Shown one piece after another: positions 35,995-44,344 of a stretch of DNA of 64,000 nucleotides (the stretch's first letter is position 1; every line of letters begins with the position of its first letter). The position numbers and the translations under genes are program-made. The notes beneath the pieces are model-generated. The model worked only from the letters and a program-made list of their open reading frames with translations. It made no database searches and was not told the origin of the DNA. Source of the stretch: Minicystis rosea (GTDB taxonomy: Bacteria > Myxococcota_A > Polyangia > Polyangiales > Polyangiaceae); NCBI GenBank assembly GCA_001931535.1, contig CP016211.1:7611703-7675702 (forward strand), read 5' to 3'.

Positions 35995-36453
35995 TCATCG
36001 CCCCCGGATCGCGCGGGCCGCGGCTTCCATCGCGGTGCAGTGTCCGGCCTCGAAGCGCTCGATCATCGCGGAGAGCTGCTTTCGCACGGCGCGCAGCTCG
36101 GCGATCTTCGCGTCCACGCGCTCGGCGACTGCGCGCAGCCGAACGAGGCCTCGCTCGTAGCTCACCTCACCCGAATCGAGCGCGCCCAAGACCTCGCGCA
36201 CCTCGTCGAGGCGAAAGCCGATGGCCTGCGCCTGACGGATGAACCCAATCCGCTCCACCGCATCGGGCGGGAATTGCCGGTAGCCCGAGCGCGAGCGGCT
36301 CACGGCGCGCAAGAGCCCTTCGCGCTCGTAGAAACGCACGGTGTCGATGCGCACGCCCGCGCGCGCCGCGACCTCGCCGATCCGCAGCGACGCGTGGCTC
36401 TTCGGCTCTCCCTTGACCCTGGAGTCGGGTCCAGGGTGCACAACCTTGCGCAT
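35995..36453 (-). CDS. MerR-family transcriptional regulator
   Basis: 152 residues from the ATG at 36453 (a GTG at 36441 is also possible). The winged helix is LRIGEVAARAGVRIDTVRFYEREGLL, followed by SRSRSGYRQFPPDAVERIGFIRQAQAIGF and a dimer helix (VDAKIAELRAVRKQLSAMIERF). One Cys (AGHCTAMEAA) near the C-terminus aligns with the sensor region but without the paired Cys of CueR, so the effector is uncertain. Its start codon overlaps that of the divergent GST gene, and the operator lies within its own first codons. Confidence 0.82.
   Translation of the reverse strand: MRKVVHPGPDSRVKGEPKSHASLRIGEVAARAGVRIDTVRFYEREGLLRAVSRSRSGYRQFPPDAVERIGFIRQAQAIGFRLDEVREVLGALDSGEVSYERGLVRLRAVAERVDAKIAELRAVRKQLSAMIERFEAGHCTAMEAAARAIRGR
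36413..36452 (+). promoter_or_regulatory. MerR-type promoter/operator for the GST gene
   Basis: TTGACC (36413-36418) is followed by a perfect inverted repeat, CCCTGGA-GTCGGG-TCCAGGG (36417-36436), in the position where MerR regulators untwist an overlong 19-bp spacer. The -10 region would be GCACAA near 36438-36443, which is poor, as expected for an activator-dependent promoter. Transcription would start within a few bases of the GST ATG at 36452, giving a leaderless mRNA. Confidence 0.72.
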
Positions 36454-37051
36454 GACGACGATCCTCCACGGTTTTCCGCTCTCGGCCAACACGTACCGCG
36501 TGCGCCTCTTTCTGCGCCTCCTCGGCGTCCCTCACGAAGAGCGCATGGTCGATCTCCTGCGCGGCGAGCAGCGCCGGGCTCCGTTCACCAACTTGAATCC
36601 ACTGGGCCTCGTGCCGGTGCTCGAGGACGATGGAGGCGTCCTCCGCGACAGCCACGCGATCGTGATCGATCTCGCGCTCCGCCACGGCGAATCGTGGCTC
36701 CCGCGCGAGGCCGCGGGCGCCATCCTCCAATGGATCTTCTTCGACGCGACCGAGCTCCACCACGGTGTGGGCCTTTTGCGAAACCACCGTTTGATCGGCG
36801 CCCCCATCGACGTCGACGCCACGACCCGCCGCGCGCGCGCCGCGCTCGACGTGATGGAAGCCCGCCTCGCAGACCACGCATGGCTCGAGCTCGGGCGACC
36901 GACGCTCGCCGACATCGCCTGTTACCCCTTCGTCTCCGTGCTCGAAGAGGCAGGCCTCTCACCGAGCGATTGGCCCCACGTCGCCGCCTGGACCACACGT
37001 ATCGAGTCCCTGCCCGGCTTCGTTCCCATGCCGCGCATTCCCGGGCGCTGA
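36452..37051 (+). CDS. Glutathione S-transferase family protein
   Basis: 199 residues. N-terminal thioredoxin-like half: MTTILHGFPLSANTYRVRLFL (active-site Ser/Asn region), NPLGLVPVLEDDGGVLRDSHAI with the cis-Pro and the Asp-Ser-His that holds the gamma-Glu of glutathione. The C-terminal helical half ends in PTLADIACYPFVSVLEEAGL. Likely conjugates or reduces electrophiles. Controlled by the divergent MerR regulator through the operator at 36413, which implies induction by a reactive compound. An upstream in-frame start at 36341 lies inside merR and is rejected. Confidence 0.83.
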   Translation: MTTILHGFPLSANTYRVRLFLRLLGVPHEERMVDLLRGEQRRAPFTNLNPLGLVPVLEDDGGVLRDSHAIVIDLALRHGESWLPREAAGAILQWIFFDATELHHGVGLLRNHRLIGAPIDVDATTRRARAALDVMEARLADHAWLELGRPTLADIACYPFVSVLEEAGLSPSDWPHVAAWTTRIESLPGFVPMPRIPGR

Positions 37052-37219
37052 AGGCGCCACGCGCTCCACGCGGCTCGTGGCGAAGCACGATGTCGACGCG
37101 AGACCTCACGAGACCATCGTCACGGCACCATGACGATCCGGTGACGGCGACAAGCCATGTCGCTCCGCTGTTGTCTCGCCCGCGGACCGCGCATACGGCA
37201 AACGATCGAGGTGACCTCG

Positions 37220-38137
37220 ATGCGAATCTCGTCCTGTCTCGCGTTACTCGTGCTCGTGCCTGCTTGCAGCGCTCCAGAGAGCGTGGCCTCCGTCGAAGAA
37301 GAGCTCTCCAGCACCCCGTACGTCGAAATGACGTCGCGCCTCGACAGCGCCCAGCTCGCGTTCTGGGAGACCGCGAGCGCCGGCCTCATCCACAGCTTCG
37401 ACGACGTCTGCGGAGACACGTACTGCAGCGGCGACTACGCGAACCTCTCCACCATCGCCCTCACCTGCTCCATCAACGACGCCGGCCGCGTGAAGCAATG
37501 CGGTTGGAAGCTCGGCGGGAGCATCGAATACGTCGACGGCGCCACGGGCCAATTCTCCCTCGACGCCCGGACCTTCAATTGCATCATCCCGGTGAAGTCG
37601 GACGTGAATACCTTCCTCACCGCGCTCGACGACAACGCCTTCTACATCAAGGGGCCGCTCCCCACCGGCGACTCGTTCTACCACGGCATCGGCGCCTGCC
37701 TCGCGGGCGTCGTCGGCGATCCCCCGCCCGCGAGCACCGGCACGACGTACCAAGAGATCGCCGACTACTTCAACGACCACGGCGATCCCGGCTTCTGGTT
37801 CGGCACGCGCCGCAACGTCGCCGAAGCCTTCGACGCCTCGTGCGCGAGCACCTATTGCCAAGGCGAGTGGTCGCACATCACCGCGCTCCGCTTCGTATGC
37901 TCGACGAACCAGGAGACGGGCGAGGTCAAGAGCTGCCGCTTCACCTTCGCCGCCTCGAACCCGACGGTGAACGAGAACGGTCACGTCGGCGGCCCGCGGA
38001 AGATCCTCCAATGCAAGATCAAGACGCACGGCCCCGCCGCAGCCCTGGAAGCCGCGCTCTCGGGCAGCGATCCGCTGCACGCCACGCTGCCCGGCTCGGG
38101 GACGACGATCGCGAGCCAGCTCGATAGCTGTCTGTGA
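37220..38137 (+). CDS. Lipoprotein with two internal Cys-rich repeats
   Basis: 305 residues from the ATG at 37220, preceded by GAGGTGACC. Signal MRISSCLALLVLVPAC is a lipobox type. Two homologous modules of about 130 residues follow. Each begins with an FD-x-x-C element: FDDVCGDTYCSGDYANLSTI in the first, FDASCASTYCQGEWSHITAL in the second. Then come L-x-C, a GxVKxCxxxF strand, another Cys, and a terminal ACL/SCL. This suggests an ancient intragenic duplication with disulphide-stabilised domains. No known family; surface or periplasmic. Confidence 0.76.
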   Translation: MRISSCLALLVLVPACSAPESVASVEEELSSTPYVEMTSRLDSAQLAFWETASAGLIHSFDDVCGDTYCSGDYANLSTIALTCSINDAGRVKQCGWKLGGSIEYVDGATGQFSLDARTFNCIIPVKSDVNTFLTALDDNAFYIKGPLPTGDSFYHGIGACLAGVVGDPPPASTGTTYQEIADYFNDHGDPGFWFGTRRNVAEAFDASCASTYCQGEWSHITALRFVCSTNQETGEVKSCRFTFAASNPTVNENGHVGGPRKILQCKIKTHGPAAALEAALSGSDPLHATLPGSGTTIASQLDSCL

Positions 38138-38258
38138 TCACGTAAGCGACGCCCCTTCGAGAGGGTCCGGAAGCCGGCGGTCGCGTAGAGCACCGCCGGC
38201 TCGTCCCCCGGCCCATCAATGAATCATTTCCAAGACGCCGTCGCTTGGGCGGCGCTCC

Positions 38259-38573
38259 TCATTCGGAAGAGCCGTGAAGGCTCCAGTGCGAACGCGTCGC
38301 TTCGATGACGGGCAGGAGCACGGCGTCCAGCGACGCATCATTCAAGGTACCGTCTCGAAATATCCAAATCGCTGCCCCCACGGTCATCGCGTCACCAAGC
38401 TCGAGATAGAACGCCTTTTTGAAATGGACGATCATCAGGACACGAAGGTGACCTGGATCAACGGTCGGCCGAAGATGCTGATACAGATCGTTCACCAACT
38501 CCGACGGCTTCACGCCGTGTGAAGCCCGACCGCGAAGCTCACGAAGAATCGATGTATCGAGCTCCATACGCAT
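38259..38573 (-). CDS. Orphan hypothetical protein in lower-GC patch
   Basis: About 104 residues from the ATG at 38573 (or 38567). Content: ELDTSILRELRGRASHGVKP, SELVNDLYQHLRPTVDPGHL, LRVLMIVHFKKAFYLELGD and a C-terminal helix. The helix-loop-strand pattern resembles many small immunity or orphan proteins of Polyangiales, but I cannot assign a family. Its start abuts the decayed dehydrogenase 3' end at 38578. Base composition is lower in GC than the flanks. Confidence 0.56.
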   Translation of the reverse strand: MRMELDTSILRELRGRASHGVKPSELVNDLYQHLRPTVDPGHLRVLMIVHFKKAFYLELGDAMTVGAAIWIFRDGTLNDASLDAVLLPVIEATRSHWSLHGSSE

Positions 38574-38577
38574 CAAC

Positions 38578-38665
38578 CTCGAGGGTCCAGCAGGCACCCG
38601 CCAATCACATCACCTCCCACCGTGCCTTCATGACTGCGCGAAAGGCCGTGAGCGGTGCAAACGCA
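38578..38665 (-). pseudogene. Remnant of a quinone-oxidoreductase-like 3' end
   Basis: About 88 bp that align at roughly 80% identity with the 3' end of the intact gene at 39177 (39176-39263), same orientation. Translated on the minus strand it reads PLTAFRAVMKARW, then a one-base loss shifts the frame out of the expected GDVIGGC-type ending. Only this tail remains; no upstream part of a second gene is present. Confidence 0.75.
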
Positions 38666-38743
38666 TCCTGTCTCGAGTCACTCTTTACCCCGGCTCCCCT
38701 CGCGATGGGAAGAGGTGCGATCCTCGCCCCCCACCGCCCTGCT

Positions 38744-39091
38744 CTAAAGAGTATCCACGAAAAAGAGGAGGTCGACACCAGCCCCTCCTTTGGACAGATC
38801 TCTTTCTGTCATTCCGAGGGTCCTGTGCTCCATCATCTCCTTCTCGGGTGCCGTACGCAATTCGCACAAGACACGCGAGATCTCATCAACGGAGAGCCGG
38901 CGGCGTTGATACAGCACGCCCTGCATCGCACCAGTACTCCATTCGCCGCTAGGCGAAGCGAACGTTTCCAGAAAAGCAAACAACTGCTCCCACCAGCGAT
39001 CCCAGGACGGACGGGAGCGTCGAACGAACATGTAGAACTTCGCCCCATTCAGCCGAGTAACATCGACCCTGATCGTAGAGATTTGCATCAT
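38744..39091 (-). CDS. Orphan hypothetical protein in lower-GC patch
   Basis: 115 residues from the ATG at 39091 (or 39088). The protein has MQISTIRVDVTRLNGAKFYMF, RPSWDRWWEQLFAFLETF, SPSGEWSTGAMQGVLYQRRR and ends DLLFFVDTL. Trp/Phe-rich and without signal peptide or membrane segment. It is not visibly similar to the other orphan. Lower GC and isolation between two copies of a dehydrogenase 3' end suggest a recently inserted or rearranged segment. Function unknown. Confidence 0.6.
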   Translation of the reverse strand: MMQISTIRVDVTRLNGAKFYMFVRRSRPSWDRWWEQLFAFLETFASPSGEWSTGAMQGVLYQRRRLSVDEISRVLCELRTAPEKEMMEHRTLGMTERDLSKGGAGVDLLFFVDTL

Positions 39092-39176
39092 TTGAGCGTC
39101 ACGCCCGCCGGCGCCTGAGCTGCTCGGTCTCCTGGAGAGGCGCGAGTCGCAACCGCCTCTCCGCTTCGCCATCACC

Positions 39177-40292
39177 TCAAGGGTGCAGCACGCACCCGCC
39201 AATCACGTCACCATCCCACCTGGCCTTCATGGCCTCTCGAAATGCCGTGAGCGGGAACGTGTGCGAGACGTGCGGCCGAATCTTGCCCTCTTCGGCCCAG
39301 CGCAGCACTTGGGCGAGGCGCGGGGGGCGGCTCGCGGGGTTGACCACGGTGGAGATCACGGTCGGGCAGCCGAGCACGTCGAGGCTCTTCATCATGATCA
39401 GGTTGGTGGGGAGTTGGTTGGCGTTGGGCGCGCCGCGGCGGCCTTGGCCGAGGGCGACGAACGGTGTCGAGGCCCAACCGACGATGAGGAAGCGGGCGCC
39501 GAAGGCGACGCAGCGCAGGGATTCGAGGGAGATTTCACCGCCGACGGCGTCGTAGACGACGTCGACGCCGCGGCCGCCGGTGAGGGCTTTGACGTCGTCG
39601 CGGAAGGGGCGCACCGAGCTGCCTTCGCCGCGCACGTTGATGACGTGGTCGGCGCCGTGCTCCTTCACGACGGCGAGCTTCTCGTCGGAGCGGCCGGTGG
39701 CGATCACGGTGGCGCCGAGGATTTTGGCCACCTGCACGGCGGCGAGGCCGGTCGCGCCCGAGGCGCCGTGGATGAGCACCGTTTCGCCGGCCTGGACGCG
39801 ACCGCGGGTCACGATGCAGTGATAGGCAGTCTCGTAACTGCCGAGCAGGGCGGAGGCTTGATCGAGGGTGAGGGCGCCGGGGATCTTGTGCACCGCTTCG
39901 ATCGGCGCCACCAGATAGGTGGCGAAGCCACCATATTGCTGGTAAGCGCCGATCGAGCGGGGGCCGGCGAGGAAGCCGTCGACGAGGACGGCGTCGCCTT
40001 CGGCGAGAGGGCCGCCCGCCTCGGGGCCCTTCCACACGATGACACCGGAGGACTCGAGGCCCGGTGTGTAAGGCGGCTTGGGCATGTGCTGGTATTGCCC
40101 GCTCGTCATGAGCAGATCGACCCAGCCCACGGTGGCGCTCTTGACCGCGATGATCACGTCGCGCGGCGACAGCTTCGCGGGGTCCGGCGGATCCATCGGG
40201 ACGAGGCTCGTCTTCGTCTCGACGGCTTCCATCGGGCTCTCGGCGAACGCGGAGACGACGACGCGAAAACCGGCGGCGAGCGGGGTATTCAT
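39177..40292 (-). CDS. Zinc-independent quinone oxidoreductase-like MDR dehydrogenase
   Basis: 371 residues. Medium-chain reductase without zinc ligands, QOR-like: the N-terminal GroES-like fold has VIIAVKSATVGWVDLLMTSG and PYTPGLESSGVIVWKG. The nucleotide-binding part has VLIHGASGATGLAAVQVAKILGA (AxGGxG-like NADPH motif), VIATGRSDEKLAVVKEHGAD and GVDVVYDAVGGEISLESL. Likely NADPH-dependent reduction of quinones or enones. It starts 12 bp after the frameshifted dehydrogenase stop, so both probably share a transcript. Its 3' end has a decayed second copy at 38578. Confidence 0.87.
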   Translation of the reverse strand: MNTPLAAGFRVVVSAFAESPMEAVETKTSLVPMDPPDPAKLSPRDVIIAVKSATVGWVDLLMTSGQYQHMPKPPYTPGLESSGVIVWKGPEAGGPLAEGDAVLVDGFLAGPRSIGAYQQYGGFATYLVAPIEAVHKIPGALTLDQASALLGSYETAYHCIVTRGRVQAGETVLIHGASGATGLAAVQVAKILGATVIATGRSDEKLAVVKEHGADHVINVRGEGSSVRPFRDDVKALTGGRGVDVVYDAVGGEISLESLRCVAFGARFLIVGWASTPFVALGQGRRGAPNANQLPTNLIMMKSLDVLGCPTVISTVVNPASRPPRLAQVLRWAEEGKIRPHVSHTFPLTAFREAMKARWDGDVIGGCVLHP

Positions 40293-40304
40293 GAGGTGAG
40301 GAGC

Positions 40305-41365
40305 CTACACGGCCGGCGCGCCCGACGCGAAGCTCTTCACGTCGATGACGAAGCGGTAGCGCACGTCGCCGCGGAGCATGCGCTCGTAGGCCTCGTTGAC
40401 CTGTTGGACGGGGATGACCTCCACGTCCGACACGATCCCGTGCGCGGCGCAGTAATCGAGCATCTCCTGCGTCTCGGCGATGCCGCCGATGAGCGAGCCG
40501 GCGAGCCGTTTGTTGCCGGTGATCAGCGAGAACGCCGCCACGGGCGTGGGCTCGGGCGGGACGCCGACGACGACCATCGTGCCTTGGGGCCGGAGCATCT
40601 TCAGGTACTTGTTGTAATCGTGCGGCGCCGAAATGGTGTCGATGATGAGATCGAAATGACGCGCCAGCTTGTCGAAGGTGGCTTCGTCCTTCGTGAGCGC
40701 GAAGCCCGTCGCGCCCAGGCGGCGCGCGTCGGCTTCTTTCGAGGCCGAGGTGCTGAGCATCGTCACCTCGGCGCCCATCGAGGCGGCGAGCTTCACCGCC
40801 ATGTGGCCGAGGCCCCGAGGCCCACGACGCCCACGCGATCACCCTTTTTGCACTGCCATTGACGGAGCGGCGAGTACGTCGTGATGCCGGCGCAGAGGAG
40901 CGGCGCGGCGCCCGCGGGATCGAGGCCCGCGGGGACCTTGAGCACGAAGCGCTCGTCCACGACGATCTGCGTGGAGTAGCCGCCGTAGGTCGGCGTCTTT
41001 CGATCCATCTCGGTGCCGTTGTACGTGAAGGCGCAGCCCTTCTCGCAGAACTGCTCGAGGCCGCGCTTGCACGCGTCGCATTCGCGGCAGGCGTCGACCA
41101 TGCAGCCGACGCCGGCCATGTCGCCCACCGCGACCTTCTTCACGCGATTGCCGACCTGCCGGACGCGACCGATGATCTCGTGACCAGGCACCATGGGGAA
41201 GATGGCGCCGCCCCACTCGTCACGGGCTTGATGAATGTCGGAATGGCAGATGCCGGAATAGAGGATGTCGATCAGGACGTCGTGCGGACCGGGCTCACGT
41301 CGCTCGATCGTGAACGGTGCGAGCGGCTGCTTGGCCGCCGTGGCGGCGTATGCGGAGGTCTTCAT
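40305..41365 (-). pseudogene. Zinc-type alcohol dehydrogenase (YahK/cinnamyl-ADH-like), one-base frameshift
   Basis: Two overlapping frames together encode a normal 350-residue zinc ADH. The first part (start 41365, MKTSAYAATAAKQPLAPF) holds the catalytic zinc ligands GICHSDIHQARDEWG and VPGHEIIGRV and the structural-zinc Cys cluster in VDACRECDACKRGLEQFC. It breaks at VGVVGLGASATWR. The second part resumes in another frame with MAVKLAASMGAEVTML, so the expected GLGGLGH-type NADP motif is restored by adding one G at the CCCC run 40813-40816. The C-terminal domain is otherwise intact. Either a young pseudogene or a sequencing error. Confidence 0.85.
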
Positions 41366-41575
41366 CGTCGGTTCGTCTCCTGTTCGCCGCGAGTCTGCCC
41401 GGGTTCGCGGACGATTGCACCCCGCCTGCGCACATCCCCAATCCGGCTCGGGAGAGGCCCTGACACGAAATCCGAAGACACCACCAGAGGTGGAGCATCG
41501 AGCCGGTGGTCCATGCTCTCCCATGGGGTTCTTCCTGGAAACGACCGTCGAGCGTGACCGTTCGGCGGGCGCTGA

Positions 41576-43018
41576 ATGCAGCTCATGAACATCGACGATC
41601 TCCCCGTCCTCTCCGGCGCCGATCGGCTCGGCCACCTGCGCGAGCTCGCGCACGAGAGGCTCTCGCTGTTCGCGCGCTTCAACCGCGAGTGCGGCGCGAT
41701 CGGGCGGATCTTCGCGCTGCGTACGCCGATCGTGATCGTCAATGCGCCGGAGCTCATCCACGGCGTGCTCATCGGCGAGGCGAAGAGCTTCATCAAGCCC
41801 ACGGCGGTCCTCGGCCCGGTCCGCCCGCTCGTGGGAGATGGGCTGTCCACGAGCGACGGAGATCTCTGGAGCACGCAACGCAAGCTGATGGCGCCGCTGT
41901 TCACGCAGGCGCACATCGAGGCTTACGCCGACACCATGGTCGAGCACGCGTGGAGCGAAGCGCGCGCGCTCCGAGAAGGCCAGGTGGTGGACGCGCTCGA
42001 GGAGATGATGCGCATCACCATGCGCGTCGCCGGCAAAACGCTCTTCGACGCCGAGGTGCGGGACGAAGCGGACGATCTCACCGCCGCGATCACGATCGCG
42101 CTGTGCTGGGCCGACGAGCAGATCGGCTCGATCCCCTGGGCGGTGCGGCTTTATCTCGCTTCACTGCTGCAAGCGCTCGCCGAGCGGGTCCCCGCTTCGA
42201 TGCGCGCGCACACGAGCACGCTCACCGAAGCGGTGGTCCGGCCGATTCACTGGCCGACGGTGAAGCGCCGCCGCGCCGACGCCGCCCTCGCCACGATCGA
42301 GCGGAGGATCGAGCAGATGATCGCCGATCGCCGCCGCGCGGGCCTCGATCGGCCGGACCTCTTGAGCCTGCTCCTCGCCACGCACGACGAGCACGGAGAT
42401 CGGATGAGCGACAAGCAGGTGCGTGACGAGATCGTCACGCTCTTCATCGCCGGCCACGAAACCACGGCCACCGCCCTCACCTGGTCGCTCTACCTGCTTG
42501 GCAGACACCCCGAGGCGCACGCGCGCGCCCAAGCGGAGGCGCGGGCCCTCGGCGATCGGCGCCCGCGCGCCGCCGACCTGCCGAGCCTCCGTTATTGCCT
42601 CCAAGTCTTCAAAGAGGCCATGCGCCTCTATCCACCGATCTATCTGTTCGGGCGGCAGGCCGCGAACGACGTGCGCATCGGCGACGTCGATCTCCCCAAA
42701 GGCACCATCGTCCTCGTCAGCGCCTATGCGCTCCACCGTCGCCCGGAGCTGTGGCCCGATCCGGAGCGCTTCGATCCGAGCCGCTTCGAGCCCCAAGCCG
42801 AGCATCGACGCCATCGGCTCGCCTATCTCCCGTTCAGCGCCGGCCCGCGCACGTGCATCGGCAACCATTTTGCGATGATGGAAGGGCCCTTGGTTTTGGC
42901 CACCATCCTCGCGCGGGTCGACTTCGCGCTCGGCACCTCGGATCCCATCGAGCCTCGGCCCTTCACGACGCTGCGCCCCTGGCGCGTGCCGCTCGAGGTC
43001 ACGGCCGTGCGTCCCTGA
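41576..43018 (+). CDS. Cytochrome P450
   Basis: 480 residues. Complete P450 signatures: I-helix AGHETTATALTWSLYLL (about 291-307) with the acid/Thr pair for O2 activation, K-helix EAMR (about 346), the RFDPSRFEP meander, and the haem loop PFSAGPRTCIGNHFA with Cys about residue 427. No membrane anchor, so a soluble class needing separate redox partners; none is adjacent. It starts a co-directional group with a UbiA prenyltransferase and a terpene-cyclase-like gene, which suggests oxidation of a terpenoid. Divergent from the dehydrogenases, which could supply further oxidation. Confidence 0.92.
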   Translation: MQLMNIDDLPVLSGADRLGHLRELAHERLSLFARFNRECGAIGRIFALRTPIVIVNAPELIHGVLIGEAKSFIKPTAVLGPVRPLVGDGLSTSDGDLWSTQRKLMAPLFTQAHIEAYADTMVEHAWSEARALREGQVVDALEEMMRITMRVAGKTLFDAEVRDEADDLTAAITIALCWADEQIGSIPWAVRLYLASLLQALAERVPASMRAHTSTLTEAVVRPIHWPTVKRRRADAALATIERRIEQMIADRRRAGLDRPDLLSLLLATHDEHGDRMSDKQVRDEIVTLFIAGHETTATALTWSLYLLGRHPEAHARAQAEARALGDRRPRAADLPSLRYCLQVFKEAMRLYPPIYLFGRQAANDVRIGDVDLPKGTIVLVSAYALHRRPELWPDPERFDPSRFEPQAEHRRHRLAYLPFSAGPRTCIGNHFAMMEGPLVLATILARVDFALGTSDPIEPRPFTTLRPWRVPLEVTAVRP

Positions 43019-43216
43019 TCGCGCGGAGCCGTCGACCGCGCTCCACGGAGATTCGCGGCCCCGCGCCGCTCCCGAAGCGACCGAATGGCGCTACACGGCC
43101 CCCGAGGAACGTCGATGTTGCCGAGGAGCGAAGTCGGCCGGCACGGCAGGCCGCGGTGCTGCGCGGCGCAAAGGGCGCAGCCTGAGACGCGACCTGCAGA
43201 CTCGGTATTTCCACGC

Positions 43217-44326
43217 GTGTTGGAGAGAATCGATATCGCAGACACAAACACCGGCGCGCGCGAGCCTCCGCCGAGGTCGCGCGAGAGGCCCGGAAAGCTC
43301 GCGGCGTTCGTTCGCCTCGGGCGCCCCAAGTTCCTCGTCTACAGCCTGCTGCTCTATGGGCTCGGCGCGGCCGTGCTCGTGCACGAAGGGCGCGCGCTCG
43401 ATCTCGGGCGCTTCTTTCAGGGTCTCGCCTTCGTGTGGTGCGCCCATTTGATGACGCATTATTGTAACGAGTATTTCGATCTCGCCGCCGACGCCGAGAA
43501 CACCTCACCCACGCGGTGGACGGGCGGGAGCAGGGTCCTCGTGGAAGGGCATCTGCCACCGGTCGTCAGCCTGGGCACGGCCTTCGTGCTGCTGTTCGGC
43601 GCGCTCGCGCTGACCTTGGCCATGCCGGTGGCCGCGGCTCGCTGGCTCGCGTTCCTCGTGCTTTCGCTGGCGTGGTTTTACACGGCGCCACCGCTCCAGC
43701 TCAATTATCGAGGGTTCGGCGAGATCACGGTGGCCACGGTGCTGAGCCTCTCGGTTCCGCTCTTGGCCTACGCGCTCCAAGAAGGGCGCCTCACCGCCTC
43801 TCCCGTCCTGCTCGGCGCCATCCTTCCCATCTTCGTCGTGCAAGTCGCGCGCATGGTGGTGATGAACCTCTCCGATTGCGAAGGCGACGCGCGCGCCGGA
43901 AAACGAACGCTCGCCGTCGTGCTCGGCCCTCGCCGGGCGACGAAGGCCGTCGCGCTCGGGCAGGTGATCGCTTATGGCACCCTCTTCGTGCTCGTGGTGA
44001 TGGGCACGCTGCCGCTCGCGGTCGGGGTGCCGATGCTGCTCACGCTCCCCATCGCGGTATGGCAGGTGCGGCGCATCGGGCGCGGCGCGATCCGCAATCC
44101 GCGAGACGCCAACAGCGTGGTGTTCTGGGCGTCGACCCACGTGGCGCTGCTCGCGATCGCGGCGACCTTCGGCCTCTTGGCCCAGACCTCGCTCACCGCA
44201 CCGCCGAGCCGGCTCGATGCATCCCTCGCGCTCTGCACAGCCATTCTGGTGTTCGTGGGCGCCCTCGTCGCGCGGCAGATTCATCGCAATGGATGCGCGG
44301 CGCGGAGGCACGCCACCGTCGGATGA
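43217..44326 (+). CDS. UbiA-superfamily prenyltransferase
   Basis: 369 residues from a GTG at 43217 (the frame opens at 43085; start not certain). About eight to nine membrane helices. Both catalytic Asp-rich loops are intact: NEYFDLAADAEN (near residue 84) and DCEGDARAGKRTLAVVLG (near 220), close to the MenA/UbiA NDxxDxxxD and DxxGDxxxGKRT consensus. It transfers a prenyl chain to an aromatic or quinone acceptor, or less likely cyclises a prenyl diphosphate, as some UbiA relatives do. It lies between P450 and terpene-cyclase-like genes, 198 bp after the first and 18 bp before the second. Confidence 0.87.
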   Translation: MLERIDIADTNTGAREPPPRSRERPGKLAAFVRLGRPKFLVYSLLLYGLGAAVLVHEGRALDLGRFFQGLAFVWCAHLMTHYCNEYFDLAADAENTSPTRWTGGSRVLVEGHLPPVVSLGTAFVLLFGALALTLAMPVAAARWLAFLVLSLAWFYTAPPLQLNYRGFGEITVATVLSLSVPLLAYALQEGRLTASPVLLGAILPIFVVQVARMVVMNLSDCEGDARAGKRTLAVVLGPRRATKAVALGQVIAYGTLFVLVVMGTLPLAVGVPMLLTLPIAVWQVRRIGRGAIRNPRDANSVVFWASTHVALLAIAATFGLLAQTSLTAPPSRLDASLALCTAILVFVGALVARQIHRNGCAARRHATVG

Positions 44327-44344
44327 GCCGACCGAGGTGCGCGC

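Noticed and set aside
41481..41493. Hairpin CCACC-AGA-GGTGG between ADH and P450 genes
   Set aside because: Too short and without partner sites to be called an operator or terminator.
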